Below, in pieces: positions 37,075-45,602 of a DNA stretch of 64,000 bases. The position numbers and the translations under genes are program-made. The notes beneath the pieces were generated by a model that had not been told where the DNA came from, made no database searches, and saw only the letters and a program-made list of their open reading frames with translations. Each line of letters begins with the position of its first letter. The stretch's first letter is position 1. Location of the stretch: contig BPGU01000001.1 in assembly GCA_026003195.1 (NCBI GenBank), positions 372,001 through 436,000 on the forward strand. The letters are read 5' to 3'. Origin of the DNA: Armatimonadota bacterium. GTDB lineage: Bacteria > Armatimonadota > HRBIN16.

Positions 37075-37526
37075 AAGTTACTGTCGCATCCAATAACGGG
37101 AAAACGGTCGCCTATCATCTGGGACGGGCGCAAGGTTTCGTCGTCGCGGAAGTCGTGGGCGAAGAGGTGAAAGAGAGTACTTATCGCCCTGTGACCGAAT
37201 CCGTGCCGGCAAGAGGCGCACGCCTGCAGATGCGCCATGGAGCAGAAACCGGCGGACACGGGCACCGTCATGGTCACGGTTGCTGTGGCGAAGAGGGAGA
37301 AGCGGAGCACCGGCACGGACACGGGCAAGGAGCCGGACACGGTATAGCGGTCGTGACAACGATTCAGGACTGCGACGCAGTGATTGCTCGTGGTGCAGGA
37401 CCGGGAATGATACGCAACCTGGCCGCAGCGGGCAAGAAGCTGTATCTGACAGAGCTCACCTCAGTGGATGAAGCCTTAAACGCCTTCCTGAAAGGTGATC
37501 TGAAACCAGCTGTGATGTCCGTGTAG
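37071..37526 (+). CDS. NifX/NifB-C family (Fe-Mo cofactor type) protein with His-rich loop
   Basis: The 151-residue product has the small RNase-H-like fold of the dinitrogenase iron-molybdenum cofactor family: N-terminal MKVTVASNNGKTVAYHLGRA and C-terminal CDAVIARGAGPGMIRNLAAAG. Between them, at about residues 62-90, lies an insertion packed with histidine, with two adjacent cysteines (HGHRHGHGCCGEE, HRHGHGQGAGHG). This is likely to bind metal such as Ni, Co, Zn or Fe-S species. It is not evidence for nitrogen fixation, since such stand-alone proteins are common in anaerobes. Coupled to the PadR gene upstream. Confidence 0.85.
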   Translation: MKVTVASNNGKTVAYHLGRAQGFVVAEVVGEEVKESTYRPVTESVPARGARLQMRHGAETGGHGHRHGHGCCGEEGEAEHRHGHGQGAGHGIAVVTTIQDCDAVIARGAGPGMIRNLAAAGKKLYLTELTSVDEALNAFLKGDLKPAVMSV

Positions 37527-37553
37527 CCCGGTTTCCGCAGGAGTCAGTGAGCG

Positions 37554-37581
37554 GGCAAGCGGGGCTATTGCCCCGTTTGCC
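37554..37581. terminator. Hairpin after the NifX-like gene
   Basis: GGCAAGCGGGGC pairs with GCCCCGTTTGCC at 11 of 12 positions around a 4-nt loop, 28 nt after the stop. There is no clean U-run, so termination strength is uncertain. Confidence 0.5.
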
Positions 37582-37630
37582 TGTGGCTGCTGTGGCGTGT
37601 TGGTAATATCTCATTCCTGAGGAAACGCGA

Positions 37631-37666
37631 AACCTCTCCTGCTGGCTGTGCCTTTCAGGAGAGGTT
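37631..37666. terminator. Hairpin between convergent genes
   Basis: An 11-bp perfect stem (37631-37641 with 37656-37666) encloses a 14-nt loop, placed between the NifX-like gene and the convergent small membrane protein. It may terminate from both sides. Confidence 0.5.
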
Positions 37667-37688
37667 CCTCTGCAAAGTTGTGGGTGAA

Positions 37689-37886
37689 CTACCTGGTCGG
37701 CGCGGGGGGTGCAGTTGGCGAACCAGCGCCCATCTGTATCCTTCTCTGCACGTCAGGCGGCGGACCGCCTTCCGCACTGGGGATACTGGACGGGGATTTG
37801 GTCTTCCAGTAGAACACTGCCCCGACAAGAACCAGTATCACCACGATGACGATCACCGCTACAGCAGGCGAGATCTCTTTGCGCAT
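37689..37886 (-). CDS. Small single-pass membrane protein
   Basis: This 65-residue product begins MRKEISPAVAVIVIVVILVL and has one transmembrane helix at about residues 8-26. A Pro/Gly/Ser-rich tail follows (GGPPPDVQRRIQMG). A strong ribosome binding site (GAGGAGGAGAG on the minus strand) precedes the ATG, which supports expression. Function unknown. The layout is a short charged start, one helix and a flexible exterior tail. Confidence 0.7.
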   Translation of the reverse strand: MRKEISPAVAVIVIVVILVLVGAVFYWKTKSPSSIPSAEGGPPPDVQRRIQMGAGSPTAPPAPTR

Positions 37887-37920
37887 CGTTGCTCTCCTCC
37901 TCAGGGGATAGCCGTGTAGA

Positions 37921-38130
37921 CTATCCCCCTTTTCTGCTCCTATCGGTATGCGGGCGGAATGGCGTTAGACAGTTTGACCAGGTCATACGCTCCGCGGGGC
38001 GAAACGCAGAACTCACTATCACCGAAGTGACAACTGTACCGCTGCGTCGCTTCCTTTCTACCAGCCCCATTCGCTGCAGCTCATGCATGGCACGGTGTGC
38101 TGTCATGCGGGAAACGCCCCCTCCAGACAG
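37921..38130 (-). pseudogene. Remnant of a GntR-family DNA-binding domain
   Basis: On the minus strand the frame reads GGGVSRMTAHRAMHELQRMG followed by LVERKRRSGTVVT, which is the recognition half of a GntR winged helix. The first part of the domain and any effector domain are missing, and the rest of the frame does not resemble the family. It lies just downstream of the dehydrogenase gene on the same strand. I read it as a decayed fragment. Confidence 0.55.
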
Positions 38131-38145
38131 GAGGGGGCTGAAAAT

Positions 38146-39693
38146 CTACCACCGTTCGCTGATGGATTTCGCCTGCAGGAAAAGCAGCAGGTAGTCGCTG
38201 CCGCCTGCCTTCGAGTCGGTGCCGGACATGTTGAAACCGCCGAAGGGTTGCACGCCCACCAGCGCACCGGTAATCTTGCGGTTGAAGTACAGATTGCCCA
38301 CGTGGAACTCATGGCGGGCACGTTCCAGGTGGCGGCGGTTGTTGGAGTAGACGCCACCCGTTAAGCCGTACTCTGTGCCGTTGGCGATTTGCAGCGCATG
38401 GTCGAAGTCTCGTGCCTTGATGACCGCCAGCACCGGTCCGAATATCTCCTCCTGTGCGATGCGGGCGTTGGGGTCTACGTCCGCGAAGATGGTGGGAGGC
38501 AAGAAGTAGCCCTCACCCGGTAGTCTCTCGCCGCCCAGAACCAGTTTGCCTTCCGTTTTGCCCGTCTCGATGTAGCCCGTAATCTTGCGCAAGGCGGCTT
38601 CGTCGATGACTGCGCCCATGAAGTTATTTCCGTCCACCGGGTCGCCGACGGTGTTCTGCTTTGCACGCTGTACGACCATCTCCAGGAAGCGGTCGTACAC
38701 CGCCTGATGGATCACCAGACGCGAGCAGGCGGAGCACTTCTGCCCCTGAAAACCGAAGGCGGACCAGTTCACCCCTTCTACTGCCGATTCGAGGTCGGCA
38801 TCCTCGTCGATGAGAATGCAGTCCTTACCCCCCATTTCCAGGATGGTACGCTTCAGCCAGATTTGCCCCGGCTGCGGTTTCGCCGCCAGCTCGTGAATGC
38901 GCAAGCCCACCTCTTTAGAGCCGGTGAAGGCGATGAAGCGGGTGAGGGGATGGGTAACGAGGGCATCGCCCACACTGCTTCCCGGTCCAGGCAGGAAGTT
39001 GATCACCCCTGCAGGCAGGCTAGCTTGCTGCATAATTTCCATGAACTTGGCGGCGATGGTGGGCGCGGCGGAAGCAGGTTTCAGTACCACCGTGTTGCCC
39101 GTCACCACAGCAGCAGTGGTCATGCCCGTCAGTATCGCCAGGGGGAAGTTCCAAGGTGGGATGACCGCTCCCACACCCAGTGGGATGTAGCGCAGTTCGT
39201 TCTCCTCGCCGGGATAATCTACCACTGGCTGAGGAGGTCCCAGCCGCATCATCTCACGGGCGTAGAACTCCATGAAGTCTATTGCTTCCGCCACATCGGC
39301 GTACGCCTCCACCCACGATTTGCTCACCTCGTACACCATCCACGCTGCCATCTCGTAGATGCGTCGGCGCATGATGGCAGCCGCCTTCAGCAAATAGCGA
39401 GCACGTTCCTCGTAGGGCACGCGGCTCCATGTGCGGAAAGTATCGTGTGCGACGCGAATCGCCCTGTCCGCCAGCTCCGGGGTCGCTTTGGCGAAACGTC
39501 CGATGACCTGTGAGGGACGAGCGGGGTTAACGGAGTTGAAAGTGTCGGAGGTGGTGATCCTATCGCAACCGATGATGAGGGGATACTCTCTGCCCAGTTC
39601 GCTTTCCACTTGATGCAATGCTTCCAGCATTCGCTGGCGGTGAACCTCCTCGCTGAAGTTCACCACAGGTTCGTTTCGGAATGGGGGTAACAT
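38146..39693 (-). CDS. pruA: 1-pyrroline-5-carboxylate dehydrogenase (PruA/RocA type)
   Basis: Oxidises glutamate gamma-semialdehyde to glutamate in proline degradation. The start ATG (39691-39693) follows AGGAGG by eight bases and gives 515 residues; an in-frame ATG at 39732 precedes that site. Motifs are PPWNFPLAILTGM (cofactor), the catalytic Glu in ILEMGGKDC, the catalytic Cys in GFQGQKCSACSR and the EEIFGPVLAVIKA segment. The C-terminal QPFGGFNMSGTDSKAGG is characteristic of the P5C dehydrogenase group. No proline dehydrogenase is adjacent. An upstream ATTATA (39731-39736) may be its -10. Confidence 0.92.
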   Translation of the reverse strand: MLPPFRNEPVVNFSEEVHRQRMLEALHQVESELGREYPLIIGCDRITTSDTFNSVNPARPSQVIGRFAKATPELADRAIRVAHDTFRTWSRVPYEERARYLLKAAAIMRRRIYEMAAWMVYEVSKSWVEAYADVAEAIDFMEFYAREMMRLGPPQPVVDYPGEENELRYIPLGVGAVIPPWNFPLAILTGMTTAAVVTGNTVVLKPASAAPTIAAKFMEIMQQASLPAGVINFLPGPGSSVGDALVTHPLTRFIAFTGSKEVGLRIHELAAKPQPGQIWLKRTILEMGGKDCILIDEDADLESAVEGVNWSAFGFQGQKCSACSRLVIHQAVYDRFLEMVVQRAKQNTVGDPVDGNNFMGAVIDEAALRKITGYIETGKTEGKLVLGGERLPGEGYFLPPTIFADVDPNARIAQEEIFGPVLAVIKARDFDHALQIANGTEYGLTGGVYSNNRRHLERARHEFHVGNLYFNRKITGALVGVQPFGGFNMSGTDSKAGGSDYLLLFLQAKSISERW

Positions 39694-39815
39694 GGTCGGT
39701 TCCTCCTTGCGAGCGTATACTACCACCTCCATTATATCGCATCAGGTCAGAGCGTGCAGGCAAAAAGGGGCGTCTATAGCGAATATCTTCCCTGCAGAAA
39801 GAGGGGGAGACTCTG

Positions 39816-40694
39816 ATGAAAAAGACCGGACGGATTTTCACACTTTTGCTGGCAGGAGGAATAGCCATGGCGCAAGTAGCACCGGAATTGACCAAACTGG
39901 CAGAGGGTTTCCAGTTCTGCGAGGGACCCGCGTACGAGCGCAGTACGGGTTATCTGTACGTCGTCAACTGCCAGAGCGACAACATCCATCGGGTGTACCC
40001 CGATGGCAGAGTGGAGGTCTTCGCGAAGGCGCCCGGCAGCGGCAACGGATCCACCTTTGCCAAAGACGGCACGCTGTGGGTGTGCGACTATAAACGTCAG
40101 GCGATCGTGCGCTTTGACCGCAACGGCAAAGCGGAGATCATGGCAGAAGAGTGTGACGGTAAACCCTTCCTGGGTCCGAACGACCTGTGCTTCGACTCGA
40201 GGGGCAATCTGTATTTCACCGACCCGGCAGGTTCCTGGGACAAGCCGATTGGCGCAGTGTATCGGCGCAACGCGGATGGCAAAGTACAGCGGCTGGCGGA
40301 AGGGTTGCAGTTCCCCAACGGCATCGCGCTGAGCCGGGATGAGAAGTGGCTGTATGTGGCGGAATCGCCACGCAACCGCATCCTGCGCTGGCAGATACGT
40401 CCTGACGGCACGCTGGGCGGGATGGAAGTGTTCATCCAGCTGCCACCGCCCGGCGGACCGGACGGTATGCGCTTCGACACGCGCGGTAACCTGTGGATTG
40501 CGCAGTTTGGGGCAGGAAAGATACTGGTGCTCAGCCCGGACGGCAAAGTATGGCGCAGCTACCCCGCCGGGGGCAAAAACCCCACCAACGTGGAGTTTGG
40601 CGGCAAGGACAACCGCACGCTGTTTATCACCGAGACGGAGACCAACGCGGTGTATACGCTCAGGGCGCCGTATCCGGGACTGAAGAGGTGGTAG
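39816..40694 (+). CDS. Exported SMP-30/gluconolactonase-like beta-propeller
   Basis: The 292-residue product has a signal peptide (MKKTGRIFTLLLAGGIAMAQ) followed by a six-bladed propeller of the SMP-30/LRE type. Blade signatures are EGPAYERSTGYLYVVNC, GPNDLCFDSRGNLYFTDPAG, FPNGIALSRDEKWLYVAES and PDGMRFDTRGNLWIAQFG. Members act as lactonases with one bound metal; the substrate is not predictable. It begins divergently from pruA and is followed 9 nt later by a helicase gene, so those two may share a transcript. Confidence 0.87.
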   Translation: MKKTGRIFTLLLAGGIAMAQVAPELTKLAEGFQFCEGPAYERSTGYLYVVNCQSDNIHRVYPDGRVEVFAKAPGSGNGSTFAKDGTLWVCDYKRQAIVRFDRNGKAEIMAEECDGKPFLGPNDLCFDSRGNLYFTDPAGSWDKPIGAVYRRNADGKVQRLAEGLQFPNGIALSRDEKWLYVAESPRNRILRWQIRPDGTLGGMEVFIQLPPPGGPDGMRFDTRGNLWIAQFGAGKILVLSPDGKVWRSYPAGGKNPTNVEFGGKDNRTLFITETETNAVYTLRAPYPGLKRW

Positions 40695-40703
40695 CGGGCA
40701 GGG

Positions 40704-43073
40704 ATGCGCCTCGCCGAGTACTTACAGATGTTCCTGCAGAACGAGGAGGTGCGCAAGCGGGTAGTGCACGTGCACCTGCTCGAAGCCACGGCTGGGCGCA
40801 CGGGTACGATTAGCCGTCCGCTGCCGGAGGCGCTGGAACGTGCGCTGCGGGCGCAGGGTGTCGGTGTGCTTTACAGCCATCAGGCGATGGCTTTGGAGGC
40901 GGCGCGTCGTGGCGAGAACGTGGTGGTGGTCAGCGGAACCGCCTCCGGCAAGACGCTATGCTACAACCTGCCCGTGCTGGAAGGTGTGTTGACCAATCCG
41001 TACACAACCGCCTTCTATCTTTTCCCCACCAAGGCACTGGCGCGTGACCAGCTGGAGAAGCTGAACGACCTGGGGCTGTTCCCGCAGGTGCGCTTCGGCG
41101 TGTACGACGGCGACACCCCCCAGTACGAGCGGGCATCTATCCGGCGGGGAGCACATATCGTCTTGACCAATCCCGACATGCTACATGTGGGCATCCTGCC
41201 CAACCATTCCTCGTGGGCGAGCTTCCTGCGCAAGCTACGCTACGTGGTAGTGGATGAAATGCACGCCTATCGCGGTGTGTTTGGCTCGCATGTGGCGCTG
41301 GTGTTGCGTCGGTTGCGCCGGCTGGCGGAGTTTTACGGAGCAAAACCTCAGTTCATCCTCACCTCCGCCACGGTGGGCAACCCGCAGGAAACGGCGGAAA
41401 CGCTGACCGGTTTGCCCTGCACGCTCATTCAGGAGGACGGTGCCCCTCGTCCGCAACGTTATTTCGTATTGTGGAATCCGCCCATCATCGGGGAGAACTT
41501 CGAGCGACTGAGCACCAACGTGGAGAGCGCCGCCATCATGACCGCGCTGGCGGAGACAGGCTGGAGCACGCTGGTTTTCGCGAAGGCGCGCGTGACCACC
41601 GAGCTGATACTGCGTTATGCCCACGAACTGGCGGAACGGCGCGCCCCCGACTTAAAGCAGCGACTGATGTCCTATCGGGCGGGGTATACCCCGGAGCAAC
41701 GGCGCGAGATTGAACGCAGGCTTTTCAGCGGCGAACTGCTGGGTGTGGTCAGCACCAATGCGCTGGAATTGGGCATCGATGTGGGCGGGCTGGACGTGGT
41801 GGTGATGGCAGGCTACCCCGGCAGTATTACCAGCACGTGGCAGCAAGCAGGCAGGGCGGGGCGGCGCGATAGAGAAGCGGTCATTATCCTGGTGGCGCAA
41901 AACGACCCGCTGGACCAGTATCTGATGCGCCACCCGGAATACCTCTTCGGACAGCCCGTAGAGAAAGTGCGACTGAATCCCACCAATCATCCTGTTCTCA
42001 AGGCGCACCTCTGCTGTGCTGCACATGAGAAGCCTCTGGAGCCTGAGGACTATACCCTCTTTGGTGACGCAGAGAGCTGCATGGATGCGATTGCCGAACT
42101 GATGGGCGAAGGCAAACTGGGCGCACGAGAGGGGCGATGGTACTATTTCGGCGGAGGATACCCCGCTGCCGACATATCCATTCGCACGGCGTCGGGCGAA
42201 TCGGTGATTATCCGCGAGAGTACCAGCGGCATGGAGCTGGGCAGGGTGGAGATGGAGCGTGCCTACCGTACGGTGCATCCCGGAGCCATCTATCTGCATC
42301 AGGGGGAGAGCTATTTTATCGAAAGTCTGGACGATGTTCAGCGAGTGGCGATAGCTACTCCTGTCTGGGCGGATTACTACACCGAGCCGCTGGTGCGTGT
42401 GGAACTGCAGGTGCTGCGCACTCGTGCTACCCGGCAGATGGGCGCGATAGAAGCCGGGTTCGGGGAGGTACGGGTGAGCGAGCAGGTGATTGGGTTCCGT
42501 CGCAAACATCTGCGCAGTGGCGAAGTAATCGATATGGAACCACTGTCAATGCCAGAGCTGTCTTACGATACCGAAGGTGCGTGGCTGGCGTTCGACATCC
42601 TGCAGTGGAGCCGGTTGCAAGCAGGGAGGTATCCGCGTCGCGGGGGAGACGTGCTGGACATCCTTGCCCTGCTGGCTCGTGATATGGATAGAACGACCCT
42701 GAGCCGTTCCGCCGACTGGGTGATGGCGATGCACGGCGCAGAGCACGCTTTGCAGGCGGTGGTGCCGCTTACCTGTGGCTGCGAGCGCATGGACGTGGGT
42801 AGCTCCTTTGCCTGGCTGTACCCTGCTTTCGGGCGTAGCGCGATCTTCCTGTATGACACCAGCCCGGGCGGCACAGGTATCAGCCGGGGTGCGTATGAGG
42901 AGATGGAGAGTCTCCTGCGGATGGCAACGGCATTAGTGAGCGAGTGTTCCTGTGTAGAAGGCTGTCCCAGCTGCCTGCACTCGCCACAGTGCCCTGTGCG
43001 CAACGACGGGCTGGACAAACGGTGGACGATGCATCTGCTGCAGTGGCTGCAGGGGCATCTGGATTCGCGATGA
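40704..43073 (+). CDS. MrfA-like DEAD/DEAH helicase with DUF1998 domain
   Basis: This 789-residue superfamily 2 helicase resembles MrfA/YprA of Bacillus, which repairs mitomycin-type DNA damage. Motif I is VSGTASGKT (residues 76-84), motif II is VVDEMHAYRG, motif III is LTSATVGNP, and the C-terminal motif VI is QQAGRAGRRDREAV. The C-terminal DUF1998-like part ends in four clustered cysteines (CSCVEGCPSCLHSPQC), the metal-binding tetrad of the MrfA group. It overlaps no neighbour and starts 9 nt after the SMP-30 gene. Confidence 0.9.
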   Translation: MRLAEYLQMFLQNEEVRKRVVHVHLLEATAGRTGTISRPLPEALERALRAQGVGVLYSHQAMALEAARRGENVVVVSGTASGKTLCYNLPVLEGVLTNPYTTAFYLFPTKALARDQLEKLNDLGLFPQVRFGVYDGDTPQYERASIRRGAHIVLTNPDMLHVGILPNHSSWASFLRKLRYVVVDEMHAYRGVFGSHVALVLRRLRRLAEFYGAKPQFILTSATVGNPQETAETLTGLPCTLIQEDGAPRPQRYFVLWNPPIIGENFERLSTNVESAAIMTALAETGWSTLVFAKARVTTELILRYAHELAERRAPDLKQRLMSYRAGYTPEQRREIERRLFSGELLGVVSTNALELGIDVGGLDVVVMAGYPGSITSTWQQAGRAGRRDREAVIILVAQNDPLDQYLMRHPEYLFGQPVEKVRLNPTNHPVLKAHLCCAAHEKPLEPEDYTLFGDAESCMDAIAELMGEGKLGAREGRWYYFGGGYPAADISIRTASGESVIIRESTSGMELGRVEMERAYRTVHPGAIYLHQGESYFIESLDDVQRVAIATPVWADYYTEPLVRVELQVLRTRATRQMGAIEAGFGEVRVSEQVIGFRRKHLRSGEVIDMEPLSMPELSYDTEGAWLAFDILQWSRLQAGRYPRRGGDVLDILALLARDMDRTTLSRSADWVMAMHGAEHALQAVVPLTCGCERMDVGSSFAWLYPAFGRSAIFLYDTSPGGTGISRGAYEEMESLLRMATALVSECSCVEGCPSCLHSPQCPVRNDGLDKRWTMHLLQWLQGHLDSR

Positions 43074-43135
43074 ATTGTAGGGTATTATACCCAATGCATC
43101 AAGAGATGCAGGTCTGACGGACTACTAGAAGAACC

Positions 43136-44179
43136 ATGTTTTTAACCGATAGTAAAAGAGGAGGATTTTCATTCTTTGAGTATCCGATGGATGGAACCAT
43201 GAACGCAGTAAGGCGCAACAACGGTCATCACCAGGAGCTGCTACATCGCTATCCGGGCAATCCGATACTCACTGCCGCCGACTGGCCCTATCCTATCAAT
43301 ACCGTCTTCAACGCGGGAGCGACCAGGCTACCCGACGGTACGACGCTGCTGTTATGTCGGGTGGAAGACAGGCGTGGCATTTCGCACTTTTGCGCGGCTC
43401 GCTCGCGCAACGGCGTGGATGGCTGGGAGATTGATAAGCAGCCGACATTGCTACCTGACCCCGATAATCACCCGGAGGAAATCTGGGGCATCGAGGATGC
43501 CCGCATCGTGTACGTGCCGGAGCTGGGCAAGTATGCGGTCACCTACACCTCGTACTCACGCGGAGGTCCGGGCGTATCGCTCGCGCTCACGGAAGACTTT
43601 CGTCACTTTGAACGCTTTGGCGTCATCATGCCCCCTGAAGACAAGGATGCTGCGCTGCTGCCTCGACGTATCGGCGGATACTGGGCGTTGATTCATCGTC
43701 CGATTACCCTGCAGGGGGCGCATATCTGGGTTTCCTATTCGCCCGACCTGCGCCACTGGGGCAGCCATAAGATGATACTTCAGGCGCGGCGCGGGGCGTG
43801 GTGGGATGCCAACAAGATAGGGCTTTCCCCGCCCGTCATCGAGACCCCCGAGGGCTGGTTGATGCTGTACCATGGCGTGCGTCAGACCGCCAGTGGTAGC
43901 CTGTACCGGCTGGGACTCGCGCTGTTCGACCTGAACACTCCGGAGAGATGCATCCTGCGCAGCGATGAGTGGATGTTCGGTCCCGAAGAGCCTTATGAGC
44001 GCGAAGGCGATGTCGCCAACGTGGTGTTCCCTTGCGGGTACACTATCGAAGAGGATGGAGACACGATCAACCTGTACTATGGCGGCGCGGATACCTGCAT
44101 CGCGCTGGCAACGGGCAGCATCCGTGAGATGCTGGAGTGGCTGAAAGAACATGGGCACCCCGGTGACTATGGCATATAA
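43136..44179 (+). CDS. Glycoside hydrolase family 130 phosphorylase
   Basis: GH130 enzymes phosphorolyse or hydrolyse beta-mannosides. The five-bladed propeller shows RYPGNPILTAADWPYP, VFNAGATRLPDGTTLLLCRV, the region with the catalytic Asp WGIEDARIVYV, and MLYHGVRQT. The ATG at 43136 gives 347 residues but has a weak ribosome binding site. ATG 43187 or 43199 would start closer to the conserved region, so the true N-terminus is uncertain. The downstream apgM gene is 18 nt away. Confidence 0.88.
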   Translation: MFLTDSKRGGFSFFEYPMDGTMNAVRRNNGHHQELLHRYPGNPILTAADWPYPINTVFNAGATRLPDGTTLLLCRVEDRRGISHFCAARSRNGVDGWEIDKQPTLLPDPDNHPEEIWGIEDARIVYVPELGKYAVTYTSYSRGGPGVSLALTEDFRHFERFGVIMPPEDKDAALLPRRIGGYWALIHRPITLQGAHIWVSYSPDLRHWGSHKMILQARRGAWWDANKIGLSPPVIETPEGWLMLYHGVRQTASGSLYRLGLALFDLNTPERCILRSDEWMFGPEEPYEREGDVANVVFPCGYTIEEDGDTINLYYGGADTCIALATGSIREMLEWLKEHGHPGDYGI

Positions 44180-44197
44180 GGAGGAGGGCGCCTGCGC

Positions 44198-45385
44198 ATG
44201 AAGTACATCCTGCTGGTGCCAGATGGGTTTGCGGATGACCCCCTGCCGGAGTGGAACGGCAAAACACCCAAGATGCGTGCCCACACTCCTCATCTGGACA
44301 CGCTGGCAAAGCGTGCATTGATTGGCGCGGTGTGGACGGTTCCCCCCGATATGTACCCGGGCAGCGATGTGGCGAATATGGCGATTTTAGGCTATGACCC
44401 GCGACGCTACTACACCGGCAGAGGACCGCTGGAAGCGCTGGCGATGGGCATCTCGCTGGAGGAAGAGGACGTTGCCTTCCGCTGCTCGCTGGTCAGCACC
44501 GACGGCGAACGCATTACCGACCACAGCGCGGGCAACATCGGCAACGAAGAGTCCCATCCGCTCATTCGCCTGGTGGATGAGAAGCTGGGCACCCGCTACT
44601 GGCGGTTCTTCCCCGGAGTGGGCTATCGGCATGTGATGGTGTGGCATGGGGGACCGGTAGATTTGCGGTGTACACCCCCTCATGACATCGTGGGAGAGGA
44701 GTGGGCAAAGCACCTGCCGGTGGGCGAGGGAGAGGAAAAGCTGCGCCGGCTGATGGAGGACTCGTTGAACCTGCTGGATGACCACCCGATCAACCGCCGC
44801 CGCCGGGATGAGGGAAAGGCTCCTGCGAACATGATTTGGCCGTGGGGACAGGGGCTGGCTCCGCGGTTGCCCTCTTTCGCGCTGCAGTACGGGGTGACCG
44901 GTGCAGTGGTCGCCGAGGTGGACCTGGTGAAAGGCATCGGACGCGCCGCCGGGCTGGAGGTGCCTGCCGTGCCCGGAGCAACCGGCTACCTGCACACCGA
45001 CTACCGTGCCATCGGCGAATGGGCGTTGCGGATGCTGGATAAACACGATTTCGTGTTCGTTCATGTAGAGGCTCCTGATGAAGCGGGACACCAGGGCGAC
45101 CCGGAGGCGAAAGCCTGGGCGCTGGAACAGATAGACGAGCATATCGTAGCGCAACTGGTAGACGGCTTACGCGAGCACGACTACCGGATGTTAGTATTGC
45201 CCGACCACGCGACGCCTGTCGCCCTCCGCACCCATCGGGCGGGGGCAGTGCCCTTCATGCTTTACGATTCGCGCGAAGACCTGTCGCGCGGCGCCTCTCT
45301 CACCTTCGACGAGAGCGCAGTGGAAGAGGCGAAGCTGCGCATCGAAGAAGGCTGGCGGCTGATAGAGTTGCTGTTCAAGGGGTAA
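44198..45385 (+). CDS. apgM: Cofactor-independent phosphoglycerate mutase, archaeal type
   Basis: Interconverts 3- and 2-phosphoglycerate in glycolysis. It belongs to the alkaline phosphatase superfamily with two-metal residues in LLVPDGFADDPL (Asp9), the phosphoserine in GSDVANMAILGYDP (Ser56), VHVEAPDEAGHQGD and VLPDHATPVALR. Length 395 fits the ApgM rather than the longer GpmI family. GAGGAGGGCG precedes the ATG. The end of the gene is followed by 217 bp without another gene apart from a promoter. Confidence 0.93.
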   Translation: MKYILLVPDGFADDPLPEWNGKTPKMRAHTPHLDTLAKRALIGAVWTVPPDMYPGSDVANMAILGYDPRRYYTGRGPLEALAMGISLEEEDVAFRCSLVSTDGERITDHSAGNIGNEESHPLIRLVDEKLGTRYWRFFPGVGYRHVMVWHGGPVDLRCTPPHDIVGEEWAKHLPVGEGEEKLRRLMEDSLNLLDDHPINRRRRDEGKAPANMIWPWGQGLAPRLPSFALQYGVTGAVVAEVDLVKGIGRAAGLEVPAVPGATGYLHTDYRAIGEWALRMLDKHDFVFVHVEAPDEAGHQGDPEAKAWALEQIDEHIVAQLVDGLREHDYRMLVLPDHATPVALRTHRAGAVPFMLYDSREDLSRGASLTFDESAVEEAKLRIEEGWRLIELLFKG

Positions 45386-45524
45386 CTTCACTGCCCTGAG
45401 TGTGGCGGCCGCGGTGAAGCACGTTTCTCCACGATAGCTGGTATATCTCAGGGCTCAATCAGTGGGGTAGCCATATACCGCTTTACACCTGGCAACGATC
45501 TCCTGGCGCGTTTACTAAAAACGC

Positions 45525-45554
45525 TTGACAAACATTGTATATCAGGTGTATAAT
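45525..45554 (+). promoter_or_regulatory. Consensus promoter of the dockerin-like/zincin gene
   Basis: TTGACA (45525-45530), an 18-bp spacer and TATAAT (45549-45554) lie about 50 bp before the gene. An 8-bp inverted repeat (45393-45400 with 45447-45454) further upstream may terminate apgM. Confidence 0.85.
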
Positions 45555-45602
45555 GTAAGTAAGCCTATGGAGCAGGCGATGGACGAAGGGAGGTTATTCA
45601 AG

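Noticed and set aside
37071-37526. Evidence for nitrogen fixation from a NifX-like gene
   Set aside because: No other nif gene is present, and stand-alone members of this small family are widespread in non-fixers.
38707-39513. 268-codon plus-strand open frame within the dehydrogenase gene
   Set aside because: Antisense shadow of pruA without family motifs or ribosome binding site.
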